From contig JAEWGR010000086.1 of NCBI GenBank assembly GCA_023388195.1, positions 1-60,451 on the forward strand: a DNA stretch of 60,451 nucleotides, read 5' to 3'. This DNA comes from Bacillota bacterium. Its GTDB lineage: Bacteria; Bacillota; Negativicutes; Sporomusales; Sporomusaceae. A model generated the notes under the pieces. That model saw nothing but the letters and a program-made list of their open reading frames with translations, was not told the DNA's origin and did no database searches. Each line of letters opens with the position of its first letter. The stretch's first letter is position 1. Positions 50,654 through 59,268 of this stretch are shown here, one piece after another. Both the position numbers and the translations under genes were made by a program.

Positions 50654-51028
50654 ATGGAAGGAGCCGGTGTTGGCATACGGGCCTTGTCCACAATTGTCGA
50701 CGGGATTTTGCTGGTGGTAATCAGCGGCGCTGTTGCGGCGGCGCTCGGGGGAGCCCATTATCTGTGGTCGCTGGTTATCGGGTTTTGCTACTATACTTAT
50801 TTTGAAAGCAGTCATGGGGCTACTCCCGGCAAAATGCTGTGCGGGCTTAAAGTTATCAAAGCCGACGGATCGGCCTGTGACCTGCGGGCGGCGGCTGTCC
50901 GGACGGTTTGCCGGCTTGTTGACGGCCTGTTTGTCTATTTTATCGGTGCGGTGCTGATCTGGACTTCGGTAAATAATCAGCGGCTGGGAGACCGGCTAGC
51001 GGCTACGCTGGTAATCAGGCAGCAATAG
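50654..51028 (+). CDS. RDD-family membrane protein
   Basis: A 124-residue membrane protein starting MEGAGVGIRALSTIVDGILLVV behind GGAGGTGA. The helices (ILLVVISGAVAAALGGA, LWSLVIGFCYYTYF, LVDGLFVYFIGAVLIW) and the motifs RALSTIVDG, GATPGKMLCGLKVIKADG and QRLGDRLAATLVI define the RDD family. Its role is unknown, though members have been linked to ion transport and osmotic stress. It is a single gene between two terminators. Confidence 0.88.
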   Translation: MEGAGVGIRALSTIVDGILLVVISGAVAAALGGAHYLWSLVIGFCYYTYFESSHGATPGKMLCGLKVIKADGSACDLRAAAVRTVCRLVDGLFVYFIGAVLIWTSVNNQRLGDRLAATLVIRQQ

Positions 51029-51077
51029 CGTAATTGGACAAAGCGCAGAAATAACACGGGAATGTATCAGGAATACT

Positions 51078-51107
51078 AAAGAGGCAGAGCGGGTTCTGCC
51101 TCTTTTT
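51078..51107 (+). terminator. Intrinsic terminator after the RDD gene
   Basis: An 11-bp perfect stem AAAGAGGCAGA / TCTGCCTCTTT with a 6-nt loop, then TT. Confidence 0.88.
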
Positions 51108-51240
51108 GCGTTGTTTGCCGATAATGGCTGGTGGCAGCCGGAAAGCGGGATGCGGAAGGATATGCGCGTTAGTAATTTGCAGAGAAGCGAGAAAAATACA
51201 AATTATTTCTCTTGCAGATGGATTTTCGGATAGAATGTTC

Positions 51241-51309
51241 TTGATTTTTGACACATGCTATGGGATAATAAGAGTGTAGAAGAAAATTGGATTAATCCAT
51301 TAATCCAAT
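51241..51309 (+). promoter_or_regulatory. GntR promoter with perfect inverted-repeat operator
   Basis: TTGATT (51241) and GATAAT (51264-51269) with a 17-nt spacer form a likely sigma-A promoter. From 51286 to 51309 runs ATTGGATTAAT-CC-ATTAATCCAAT, a perfect 11-bp inverted repeat just past the expected start of transcription. This is the place and form of an autoregulatory GntR operator. The 290-nt gap holds nothing else but the RDD terminator. Confidence 0.75.
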
Positions 51310-51319
51310 TAATAGGGTG

Positions 51320-52303
51320 ATGGCTGTGATTGTACAAAAACTTGGCGTACCGATTTACCTGCAAGTGAAAGCGCACATTCTGGACAAAATAAAAACAGGC
51401 TATTACAAACACGGTGACAAACTGCCCACTGAGCGTCAGTTGTCAGAACAGCTTGGTATTAGCCGGAATACGGTCAGCGCCGCTTACAAAGAACTGCTGT
51501 TAGAGGGAGTTCTTGAGGCGCAGCAGGGGCGGGGAACTTTTGTGCGCGAACAAACCGCCGATCCCATGATTGCCGGTGCCGATATTGCCGGCAGCAGGCT
51601 GGAACGGGCTCTCAAGGTGATTGACGCCGCCATGCTGCAGGTCGTGGAATTTGGTTTCACGGTTGAACAGTTTGCGGCACTGGTTGCTATCAGAGCCAAA
51701 GAAAAGGAGTTTGCTGTCAGGGAACTCCGGGTTGCTGTTGTGGACTGTACCCTTGAGTATGTGGAACGGTTTGTGACCCAGCTGGGGCAAATGGCCAAAG
51801 TACGTTTTGAAGCGGTTACACTGACCGATTTACTGACCGGAGCTGTGAAACCGGAGTTTCTTGCGGCCTGCGATCTGATCGTGACCACAATGGAGCATCA
51901 GGCGGTGATTGCCGAACGGCTGGGCAGCAGCAATAAGCTGATGGCTGTAGCTACAACGCCGAACCTGGAGGCCGTAATCAAGTTAGCCCGCTTAACGGCA
52001 GGTACAAACGTGGCTGTTGTTGCCAAAACCGAGGAATTTGTCACCGCCCTGAACCGGCTGCTGGCAAAAATCGGCGGCAGCGGCATCAGGCTGAACCCCT
52101 GCGTTGGTCAGAACGGGGAGCAGGTAAAACAGTGTATCGCGAATTACGATGTGGTTGTTACCGCTGATTCGATGCAAAGTATCGTACGCCAGGCGGCAGG
52201 TGCAACACAGGATATCATCACTTTTTATTATGAAATCGACCAGGGATCACTCCAACAGGTCATTAGCCGGTTGGTTACTGAGTCCGATAAAGCAAAGGAG
52301 TAG
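51320..52303 (+). CDS. GntR-family regulator of the glutamate fermentation operon, with unrecognised C-terminal domain
   Basis: About 327 residues. Residues 1-75 form a GntR winged helix of the YhcF/YtrA type (PIYLQVKAHILDKIKTGYYKHGDKLPTERQLSEQLGISRNTVSAAYKELLLEGVLEAQQGRGTFV). The C-terminal 240 residues match no GntR effector domain I know; they contain two Rossmann-like halves (LRVAVVDCTLEYVERFVTQLG, TAGTNVAVVAKTEEFVTAL), like a substrate-binding or hydrolase fold. A start between GTG 51317 and GTG 51326 is possible. It directly precedes glmS and probably controls it by glutamate or a pathway intermediate. Confidence 0.85.
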   Translation: MAVIVQKLGVPIYLQVKAHILDKIKTGYYKHGDKLPTERQLSEQLGISRNTVSAAYKELLLEGVLEAQQGRGTFVREQTADPMIAGADIAGSRLERALKVIDAAMLQVVEFGFTVEQFAALVAIRAKEKEFAVRELRVAVVDCTLEYVERFVTQLGQMAKVRFEAVTLTDLLTGAVKPEFLAACDLIVTTMEHQAVIAERLGSSNKLMAVATTPNLEAVIKLARLTAGTNVAVVAKTEEFVTALNRLLAKIGGSGIRLNPCVGQNGEQVKQCIANYDVVVTADSMQSIVRQAAGATQDIITFYYEIDQGSLQQVISRLVTESDKAKE

Positions 52304-52308
52304 TGGAA

Positions 52309-52719
52309 ATGACAAACAAGGTAAAGGTTATATTAGGTGTGATTGGCGCCGACTGTCATGCTGTAGGCAATAAAATTCTCAATCATGCGCTTACCGCTGC
52401 CGGATATGAGGTAATTAACCTGGGTGTGCTGGTTCCGCAAGAGGAATTTGTTAATGCAGCCATTGAAACTGACGCTAAAGCCATTCTGGTTGCTTCTCTG
52501 TATGGTCATGGTGAGATTGACTGCCGGGGGCTGCGTGACCGCTGCCGTGAAGCCGGCATTGAAGATATCCTGCTCTATGTTGGCGGCAACCTGGTTGTCG
52601 GCAAAACAGACTTTAAAGAAGTAGAAGAAAAGTTCCTTGCTATGGGGTATGACAAGGTGTATGAGCCAGGCACGCTGCCTGACATCGTACTGGCTGACCT
52701 GCAAGCGGATTTAATATAA
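52309..52719 (+). CDS. glmS: Glutamate mutase, B12-binding sigma subunit
   Basis: A 136-residue Rossmann-type protein with the cobalamin-binding motif GADCHAVGN (D-x-H-x-x-G), LGVLVPQEEF, and VASLYGHGEIDCRG. It binds adenosylcobalamin and with GlmE carries out the carbon-skeleton rearrangement of L-glutamate to (2S,3S)-3-methylaspartate. AAGGAG lies 8 nt before ATG 52309. Length and sequence are typical of the family. Confidence 0.96.
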   Translation: MTNKVKVILGVIGADCHAVGNKILNHALTAAGYEVINLGVLVPQEEFVNAAIETDAKAILVASLYGHGEIDCRGLRDRCREAGIEDILLYVGGNLVVGKTDFKEVEEKFLAMGYDKVYEPGTLPDIVLADLQADLI

Positions 52720-52733
52720 AGGGGTCTTGTATT

Positions 52734-54116
52734 TTGAATAATGTATTGCTCATCGACTTCGGCAGTACTTATACCAAAATTACAGCGGTAGATATTGAAC
52801 AGGAACAAGTACTGGGTACTGCCCGGGGGATTACTACGGTTACCACCGATATTATGGACGGCCTTAACCAGGCCCTGGAAGCTTTGTTTGCCCGGACCGG
52901 CAAACTTGATTTCAGCCAGGTGCTGGGGTGCTCAAGCGCCGCCGGCGGGCTTAAAATGATCGCTGTCGGCCTGGTGCCGGAGATGACGGCCGAAGCTGCC
53001 AAACGGGCGGCATTAGGCGCCGGGGCCAAAGTGCTGAAGGTGTTCAGCCATGAATTAAGTGAATATGAGATTGAAGAGATTGCCGAGCTAAAACCGGATA
53101 TCATTCTGCTGGCCGGCGGCACTGACGGCGGCAACCAAAAAGTAATTGTCCATAATGCCCAAATGCTGGCCGGGCTAGGCCTGGACGTACCGGTGGTGGT
53201 AGCCGGCAATAAGTCGGTAACACCGACGGTGGTGAAAATACTGACGGCAAAAATGACCGAGGTTAGACCCACCGAAAATGTTATGCCCAGGCTGGATGAG
53301 CTGAATATTGAACCGGCCCGGGTGGTTATCCGCGATATATTCCTGAAACGCATTACCGAGGCCAAAGGGTTAAACCGGGCCAATAAAATGGTAGACCGGC
53401 TGGTTATGCCGACACCGGCTGCCGTATTGAAAGCTGCCGAGCTGTTAAGCCAGGGCGGCGGCGGGGAAAAAGGCCTTGGCGATGTAATGGTAATGGACAT
53501 TGGCGGTGCCACCACCGATGTGTATTCGATTGCCAAAGGCGATCCCACCGTGGGCGGGGTTTCGTTAAAGGGACTGGCCGAGCCGTTTGGCAAACGGACG
53601 GTGGAAGGTGACCTGGGTATGCGCTATAGCGCCGGGGCGCTGTTAAAAGCCGCCGGGGCGGAAATGATTGCCGCCTATGCCGGGGCGGCGCCGGCAGATG
53701 TTACTGCCTATGTCGCCAAAGTGGAAGCCGACATCGACTACTTGCCGGCAACAGAGGCTGAAGCGGCCATTGAGATTGCGATGGGCAAGGCCTGTGTAAA
53801 GCTTAGCGCCGACAGGCATGTGGGGCATCTGGTTATTTACTACACGCCTTTTGGCATCAGTCATGTCCAGAATGGCAAGGATTTGACCAAGGTCGCCACT
53901 GTGATCGGTACCGGCGGGGTCATTGTCAACAACCCGCAGCCGGAGGAGATCCTAAAGGGTATATTATTTGACGAAAATAGCCCGGAAGTACTCAAGCCAC
54001 AACAACCGGAGTTTTTCATTGATCAGGACTACATCATGGCATCGATGGGCCTGCTAGGGGAAGAATATCCTGCAGTAGCGGTACGAATGATGAAAAAATA
54101 TATTATCAAGCAATAG
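52734..54116 (+). CDS. glmL: Glutamate mutase reactivase GlmL (MutL)
   Basis: A 460-residue ASKHA ATPase starting at TTG 52734: NVLLIDFGSTYTKITAVD, CSSAAGGLKMIAVGLVPEMT, LAGGTDGGN, VMDIGGATTDVYSIA. It restores glutamate mutase after B12 inactivation using ATP. Located between the sigma and epsilon subunit genes, as in clostridial operons. Confidence 0.95.
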   Translation: MNNVLLIDFGSTYTKITAVDIEQEQVLGTARGITTVTTDIMDGLNQALEALFARTGKLDFSQVLGCSSAAGGLKMIAVGLVPEMTAEAAKRAALGAGAKVLKVFSHELSEYEIEEIAELKPDIILLAGGTDGGNQKVIVHNAQMLAGLGLDVPVVVAGNKSVTPTVVKILTAKMTEVRPTENVMPRLDELNIEPARVVIRDIFLKRITEAKGLNRANKMVDRLVMPTPAAVLKAAELLSQGGGGEKGLGDVMVMDIGGATTDVYSIAKGDPTVGGVSLKGLAEPFGKRTVEGDLGMRYSAGALLKAAGAEMIAAYAGAAPADVTAYVAKVEADIDYLPATEAEAAIEIAMGKACVKLSADRHVGHLVIYYTPFGISHVQNGKDLTKVATVIGTGGVIVNNPQPEEILKGILFDENSPEVLKPQQPEFFIDQDYIMASMGLLGEEYPAVAVRMMKKYIIKQ

Positions 54117-54138
54117 ATAAGAGGAGGCTTTTGTTCAC

Positions 54139-55590
54139 ATGGAACTTAAGAATAAAAAGTGGACGCATGACGAGTTTTACGCCACCCGCCAGGAAGTCCT
54201 TACCCACTGGCCGACAGGCAAAGAGGTAAATTTCGAAGAAGCGGTTAAATATCATGAAAACATCCCGGCCAAACGCCATTTTGCCAAACGCCTGGTAAAA
54301 GCCAAGAAGAATGGTGAAACCCTGACCCAGCCGCGCGCCGGTGTTGCCCTGATTGACGAACATATTAATTTGCTTAATTTCCTGAAGAACGAGGGCGAAG
54401 CAGACCTTCTGCCAAGCACTATCGACAGCTATACCCGGCAGAACCAGTATAAAGAAGCCCAGAACGGCATTGAAGAAAGCCTGAAAGCCGGACGTTCCCT
54501 GTTAAACGGCTTCCCGGCTGTTAACCATGGCGTTGCCGGTGTGCGCCGGGTTGTAGAAAGTGTTGATGCGCCGCTGCAGGTCCGCCACGGCACCCCGGAT
54601 GCCCGTCTGTTAGGTGAGATTACCATTGCTGCCGGTTACACCTCGTACGAGGGCGGTGGTATTTCCTACAACATCCCTTATGCCAAAAGCGTGTCTCTGG
54701 AAAAAACAATCTATGACTGGCAGTATTGCGACCGGATGATTGGCATTTATGCTGAACACGGGATTGAGATCAACCGCGAACCGTTTGGTCCGCTGACAGG
54801 TACGCTGGTACCGCCCAGTGTTTCCCACTCGGTAGCCATCATCGAAGGTATCCTTGCCGCCGAACAAGGCGTAAAGAATATTACCCTCGGCTACGGCCAG
54901 TGCGGTAACCTGATTCAGGATATTGCCGCCATTCGTGCCCTTGAACAGCTGGCAGACGAATATATGAACAAGCATGGCTACAATGACTGCGTACTTACCA
55001 CCGTGTTCCATCAATGGATGGGCGGCTTCCCGCAGGATGAAGCGAAAGCCTTTGGTGTTATTTCCTGGGGCGCGGCAACGGCAGCCCTGGCCAAAGCAAC
55101 CAAGGTTATTGTCAAGACCCCGCATGAAGCCTTAGGCATTCCGACCAAGGAAGCCAATGCCCAGGGTCTGCGCACCACCAAACAAATGATTAATATGCTG
55201 AAGGATCAGGCTTTCCCCATGACCAGTGAGTTAGAACTGGAAATCAATATGATTAAAGCCGAAACCCGCTGCATTCTGGATAAGGTATTTGAACTGGGCG
55301 GCAGCGATTATGCTGTCGGGGCCGTGCGCGCGTTTGAAGCCGGTGTACTTGACGTGCCGTTTGCTCCCAGCAAGTTCAGCCTGAACAAAATCCTGCCGGC
55401 CCGTGACAACAACGGCGCTGTGCGTCTGTTCGATGTCGGCAACCTGCCGTTTACTCCGGACCTTGTTGCTTTCCATCAGGACAAGATGGCTGAACGGGCC
55501 AAAGCAGAAGGCCGTTCCCCCAGCTTCCAAATGGTTATTGACGATATCTATGCTATCTCCAAAGGCAATCTGGTAGGACGCCCGCGCTAA
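54139..55590 (+). CDS. glmE: Glutamate mutase, catalytic epsilon subunit
   Basis: A 483-residue TIM-barrel protein, the normal length for GlmE. VRHGTPDARLLGEITIAAGYTSYEGGGISYNIPYAKS and RDNNGAVRLFDVGNLPF are family segments. It binds glutamate and, with the GlmS-cobalamin unit, isomerises it by a radical route. AAGAGGAGG precedes the ATG. It is followed by a hairpin-rich spacer before mal. Confidence 0.96.
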   Translation: MELKNKKWTHDEFYATRQEVLTHWPTGKEVNFEEAVKYHENIPAKRHFAKRLVKAKKNGETLTQPRAGVALIDEHINLLNFLKNEGEADLLPSTIDSYTRQNQYKEAQNGIEESLKAGRSLLNGFPAVNHGVAGVRRVVESVDAPLQVRHGTPDARLLGEITIAAGYTSYEGGGISYNIPYAKSVSLEKTIYDWQYCDRMIGIYAEHGIEINREPFGPLTGTLVPPSVSHSVAIIEGILAAEQGVKNITLGYGQCGNLIQDIAAIRALEQLADEYMNKHGYNDCVLTTVFHQWMGGFPQDEAKAFGVISWGAATAALAKATKVIVKTPHEALGIPTKEANAQGLRTTKQMINMLKDQAFPMTSELELEINMIKAETRCILDKVFELGGSDYAVGAVRAFEAGVLDVPFAPSKFSLNKILPARDNNGAVRLFDVGNLPFTPDLVAFHQDKMAERAKAEGRSPSFQMVIDDIYAISKGNLVGRPR

Positions 55591-55591
55591 G

Positions 55592-55654
55592 CCGGACGGT
55601 CCGGTTGCTGAACCGGATGAGTGCGTCAGGCTGGTAACCCAGCCTGAACGCACT
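55592..55654 (+). other. Intercistronic hairpins between glmE and mal
   Basis: CCGGAC/GTCCGG or CCGGTT/AACCGG (alternative pairings, 55592-55616), then AGTGCGT-CAGGCTGG with CCAGCCTG-A-ACGCACT (55620-55654), 15 bp with one bulge. No T-run follows, so they look like mRNA-stability or processing elements, not terminators. Confidence 0.5.
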
Positions 55655-55694
55655 CCTGCCTTATGTATTATCATAAATAATAAGGAGCGATAAC

Positions 55695-56942
55695 ATGAAA
55701 ATAGTTGATGTAGTTTGCGCAAAAGGCCGCACCGGTTTTTACTTTGATGATCAGCGGGCCATTAAGGCCGGGGCTGCTCATGACGGCTTTACCTATATCG
55801 GACAACCTGTAACTGACGGTTTCAAGGCTGTACGCCAGGCCGGTGAAGCTGTATCGGTTATGATTATTCTGGAAGACGGCCAGATTGCTCATGGCGACTG
55901 CGCCGCTGTGCAATACAGCGGCGCCGGCGGACGGGATCCCCTCTTCCTGGCCGAAGACTTTATTCCTGTTATTGAAACCATGATTAAACCCCGCCTGGTT
56001 GGCCGGGAACTGGCTTCCTTCAAGCAGCTGGCAGAAGAGATTGACAACCTGAACTACGAAAATGGCAAACGGATTCATACGGCCCTGCGGTATGGGGTTA
56101 CCCAGGCTATTTTGGATGCGGTGGCCAAAGCCAAAAAACAGCTGATGTGCGAAGTAATTGCCGCCGAATATAACACCCAGGTGAGCGATAAGGAAATTGC
56201 TATCTTTACCCAATCGGGCGATGACCGTTATAATAATGTTGATAAAATGATTATTAAGCATGCTGAGGTATTACCCCACGGCCTGATCAACAATGTGAAG
56301 GAAAAGCTGGGCGAAAACGGCGAATTGCTGTTAGAGTATGTGGGCTGGCTGCGCGACCGGGTTGCTCAGCTTAAAACCACTGCTGACTATGCGCCGGTAC
56401 TGCATATTGACGTGTATGGCACCATCGGCCTCGCCTTCCATAATAACGTTGACCGGATGGTGGAATTCTTCCGTCAGCTTGAGAAGGCCGCTGCGCCGCT
56501 TGCGCTCCGCATCGAAGGCCCGGTGGATGTGGAAGACCGGGAAAAACAGATTGAGGTGCTGGCCGAGATCACTTCCCGCCTCCATGCCGAGAAAATTAAT
56601 GTGGAGATTGTTGCCGACGAATGGTGCAATACCTTTGAAGATATTAAGGATTTTGCCGATAAAGGCGCCGGTGATATGCTGCAGATTAAAACCCCTGACC
56701 TTGGCGGCATTAATAACATTATTGAGGCTGTCCTGTACTGCAAGCAGAAAGGTGTTGGCGCTTATCAGGGCGGTACCTGCAATGAGACCAACCGTTCCGC
56801 TGAGGTATGCGTTCATGTCGCAATGGCGACCCAGCCTGTACAAATGCTCGCTAAACCGGGCATGGGCGTAGACGAAGGCTATATGATTGTTTATAATGAA
56901 ATGCAGCGCATCCTTGCAGTGCGCCAGGCTCGTAAAAACTAA
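55695..56942 (+). CDS. mal: Methylaspartate ammonia-lyase
   Basis: A 415-residue enolase-superfamily enzyme. Visible residues include HIDVYGT (catalytic His in the family), the acidic metal ligands in IEGPVDVEDRE and VADEWCN, the catalytic Lys in QIKTPDLGG, and GGTCNETNRS near the end. It removes ammonia from 3-methylaspartate to give mesaconate. AAGGAG precedes the ATG. The next step, hydration to citramalate, would need a mesaconase, which is not in the window. Confidence 0.96.
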   Translation: MKIVDVVCAKGRTGFYFDDQRAIKAGAAHDGFTYIGQPVTDGFKAVRQAGEAVSVMIILEDGQIAHGDCAAVQYSGAGGRDPLFLAEDFIPVIETMIKPRLVGRELASFKQLAEEIDNLNYENGKRIHTALRYGVTQAILDAVAKAKKQLMCEVIAAEYNTQVSDKEIAIFTQSGDDRYNNVDKMIIKHAEVLPHGLINNVKEKLGENGELLLEYVGWLRDRVAQLKTTADYAPVLHIDVYGTIGLAFHNNVDRMVEFFRQLEKAAAPLALRIEGPVDVEDREKQIEVLAEITSRLHAEKINVEIVADEWCNTFEDIKDFADKGAGDMLQIKTPDLGGINNIIEAVLYCKQKGVGAYQGGTCNETNRSAEVCVHVAMATQPVQMLAKPGMGVDEGYMIVYNEMQRILAVRQARKN

Positions 56943-57025
56943 GAGAATAACTGCTAGAAGGTTCCGGGTGCCAGGCAAAACCAGGACGCTGACAGGGGTT
57001 TAGCAGTTCAGAGGGGGGACCTGTC

Positions 57026-57967
57026 ATGAAATCCACCATTACCCTAGGTCTGGGTGACCAGCTTATGTATTCCAGCTACTTTGCTCCCCGCGGCCGCAAC
57101 CGCATGTACATCCTGGGGCAGCAGCTGAGTGAACGCTATTTGTCGCCGCTTGACCGGCTCATCGGGATCATCGGTGATGCCGGTGCGGGTAAATCATCGA
57201 TGGTCAGGGGGATGTTCCCCGGACTGGAGCTTACCAACGATGACGACGGTGTGAATATCAGGCCGCTGCCGTTGCTTAAGAATATTGACCGGGGATTTTT
57301 CTCCAGCCATACTTATCACATTGATATGCGGTTTGAACTGGCATTTACGCAAATACATGTGTTGGCGGAGGCTGTCAGGCAGGCTCTGGCTCATGATAAA
57401 CGGGTTATTGTCGAACACTTTGATCTTCTGTACCCCTTACTCAAAACCAATGCCGATGTACTCATCGGCGTTGGCGGCGAGGTTATTGTCGTCAGGCCAA
57501 CGGTGTTTGGCCCTGTACCCCAGGAAATCAGGGATGTTGTTGTAAAAACCCTCCAATACCGAAAAATGGCACATACGGCCGAAGACCTTACCACCCGTAT
57601 CCTGGTTAATGACTATGGCGCGATTCTGGAGTTTCGCCATCGCGATGTGCATCATGGCTTTGTGCTGGAATACCCGCTGGAACTGTCGGCCGCCTTGCCC
57701 GAGGTGGAGCGTAAGGTGAAAAAACTGATTGAAGAAGAAATAAATATCAGTTATTGTGATGAGGGCCACATTAAGATCGGCGATATGACCTGGGCTTGCT
57801 CCGGGCCGCGCACGCATGTGCGCAATACGGAAGAGATTGAAAATTTCCGGCTGATGCCTGAATACAAATTTGATCCCAAAACCCGGACCTATCTTATTAT
57901 CGGCCTTGTTGGTCCCATGTCTGATACGCTTGATGGGTTTACGCTGTTAAACACCGTCAATTGCTAA
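57026..57967 (+). CDS. P-loop protein with AlaRS second-additional-domain-like C-terminus
   Basis: A 313-residue protein with an early nucleotide-binding loop GIIGDAGAGKSSMVRG (about 48-63) and a C-terminal part that echoes the AlaRS editing/SAD domain: HRDVHHG and CSGPRTHVRNTEEIENFRL, compared with the CGGTHVRxTGEIGxF style of alanyl-tRNA synthetases. The Cys and His of that metal site are present. Genes of this shape occur inside methylaspartate-pathway operons; the role is unknown. It may act on a nucleotide or CoA-linked prosthetic group or have a tRNA-like substrate. AGGGGGG stands before ATG 57026. Confidence 0.78.
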   Translation: MKSTITLGLGDQLMYSSYFAPRGRNRMYILGQQLSERYLSPLDRLIGIIGDAGAGKSSMVRGMFPGLELTNDDDGVNIRPLPLLKNIDRGFFSSHTYHIDMRFELAFTQIHVLAEAVRQALAHDKRVIVEHFDLLYPLLKTNADVLIGVGGEVIVVRPTVFGPVPQEIRDVVVKTLQYRKMAHTAEDLTTRILVNDYGAILEFRHRDVHHGFVLEYPLELSAALPEVERKVKKLIEEEINISYCDEGHIKIGDMTWACSGPRTHVRNTEEIENFRLMPEYKFDPKTRTYLIIGLVGPMSDTLDGFTLLNTVNC

Positions 57968-58102
57968 GCGTGGCAGCCGCCACGCTGCTAAAGGCTGATT
58001 ACCTGCTTAGGCTGATCAGTCTTGTTTTTCTTATTCCGGCAGCAGCATGTATCTGCTTGCTGTCAAGTCAGGGATAGGAAGAATTTTTTAAGGAGGGCTA
58101 GT

Positions 58103-58393
58103 ATGATGGAGCTTAAACCGGCGCAAGCCGGAACGCTTGAATCCAATGATATTATGATCACCGTGGCGCCCGGTGCGCAAGGCAGTGGCGTAAGCATTGA
58201 ACTGGAAAGCATTGTTTTCGCCCAATACGGCCAGGCGATCCGTAAGACGATTGCGGCCGTAATTGCCGGGCAAAACGTTACTGATGTATATATTAAGGCT
58301 GTGGACCGGGGGGCGCTGGACTGCACAATCCGGGCCCGGACAATGACCGCCCTGGCCCGGGCCGGCGTTGTGATGGCAGAGGAGTTGATATAA
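58103..58393 (+). CDS. citD: Citrate/citramalate lyase acyl carrier protein (gamma subunit)
   Basis: A 96-residue carrier protein: MELKPAQAGTLESNDIMITV contains the serine (in LESND) that carries the phosphoribosyl-dephospho-CoA group, followed by VSIELESIVFAQYGQAI and KAVDRGALDCTIRARTMTALARAG. AAGGAGGG precedes ATG 58103/58106. Upstream, 57967-57986 has a stable hairpin GCGTGGC/GCCACGC. Its TAA shares a base with the citE start. Confidence 0.94.
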   Translation: MMELKPAQAGTLESNDIMITVAPGAQGSGVSIELESIVFAQYGQAIRKTIAAVIAGQNVTDVYIKAVDRGALDCTIRARTMTALARAGVVMAEELI

Positions 58394-59268
58394 TGGATTT
58401 GCGCCGGACTATGTTATTTATGCCGGGCAATAATCCCGGTATGCTGCAAAACGGCGGTGTTTTCGGGGCTGATGCCATTATTCTTGATCTGGAAGACGCC
58501 GTGGCGCCGCAGGAAAAAGACGCTGCCCGGCTGCTGGTTGCCGAAGCCCTGAGAACAATAGATTATCGTGCCAGTGAGAAGGTAGTGCGGATTAATCCGC
58601 TGGACACCTTTGCCAGGCAGGACATCAAGGCGATTGTGCCTTGCTGCCCTGATGCCATTTTAATGCCGAAAGTGGAGAGCCCGGAAGATATCCGGGAGGC
58701 AGCCCGCCTGGTGGCGGCCGCCGAAACACCGGGGCAGACGCCGGTTAAACTGATTGCCCTGCTGGAAACCCCCCGTGGCATTGCTGAGGCGTATCCCATT
58801 GCCAAGGCCGATAAACGGGTGGTAGGACTGGCTTTTGGCGCCGAGGATTATACGGCGGCCCTAGGGGCTAAACGTACCAAAGAAGGTACGGAGATATTCA
58901 GCGCCCGGACCATTGTCGTGAACAGCGCCGCTGCCGCTGGCATTCAGTCCATTGACACCCCGTTTACCGATGTCAATGACCGGGATGGCCTGCTGGCAGA
59001 TACTGCTTTGGCCAAACAACTGGGTTTTAAAGGCAAACTCGCCATTAACCCCCGCCAGATTGATGATATCCACCGTGTATTTGACCCCACAGCCCAGGAA
59101 ATCGACTGGGCCCGGCGGGTCATCAAAGCGATCCGCAAAGCTGAAGCCGAAGGTTCAGGCGTCGCGTCGCTTGACGGCAAAATGGTGGATGCCCCGATTG
59201 TTGCCAGGGCGGAGCGGATCCTGTTTCTGGCCCGTTTGCTGGGGTTGGCAGAGGGAGGCTTATTATGA
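58393..59268 (+). CDS. citE: Citrate/citramalate lyase beta subunit
   Basis: A 291-residue CitE: RRTMLFMPGNNPGM, IILDLEDAVAPQEKD, RINPLDT, LMPKVESPEDI and FGAEDYTAALGAKRTKEG. It cleaves the carrier-bound hydroxy-acid to the oxo-acid and acetyl-carrier; Mg ligands Glu and Asp are retained. TAATG junction with citD and ATGA overlap with citF give a tightly coupled trio. Confidence 0.95.
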   Translation: MDLRRTMLFMPGNNPGMLQNGGVFGADAIILDLEDAVAPQEKDAARLLVAEALRTIDYRASEKVVRINPLDTFARQDIKAIVPCCPDAILMPKVESPEDIREAARLVAAAETPGQTPVKLIALLETPRGIAEAYPIAKADKRVVGLAFGAEDYTAALGAKRTKEGTEIFSARTIVVNSAAAAGIQSIDTPFTDVNDRDGLLADTALAKQLGFKGKLAINPRQIDDIHRVFDPTAQEIDWARRVIKAIRKAEAEGSGVASLDGKMVDAPIVARAERILFLARLLGLAEGGLL

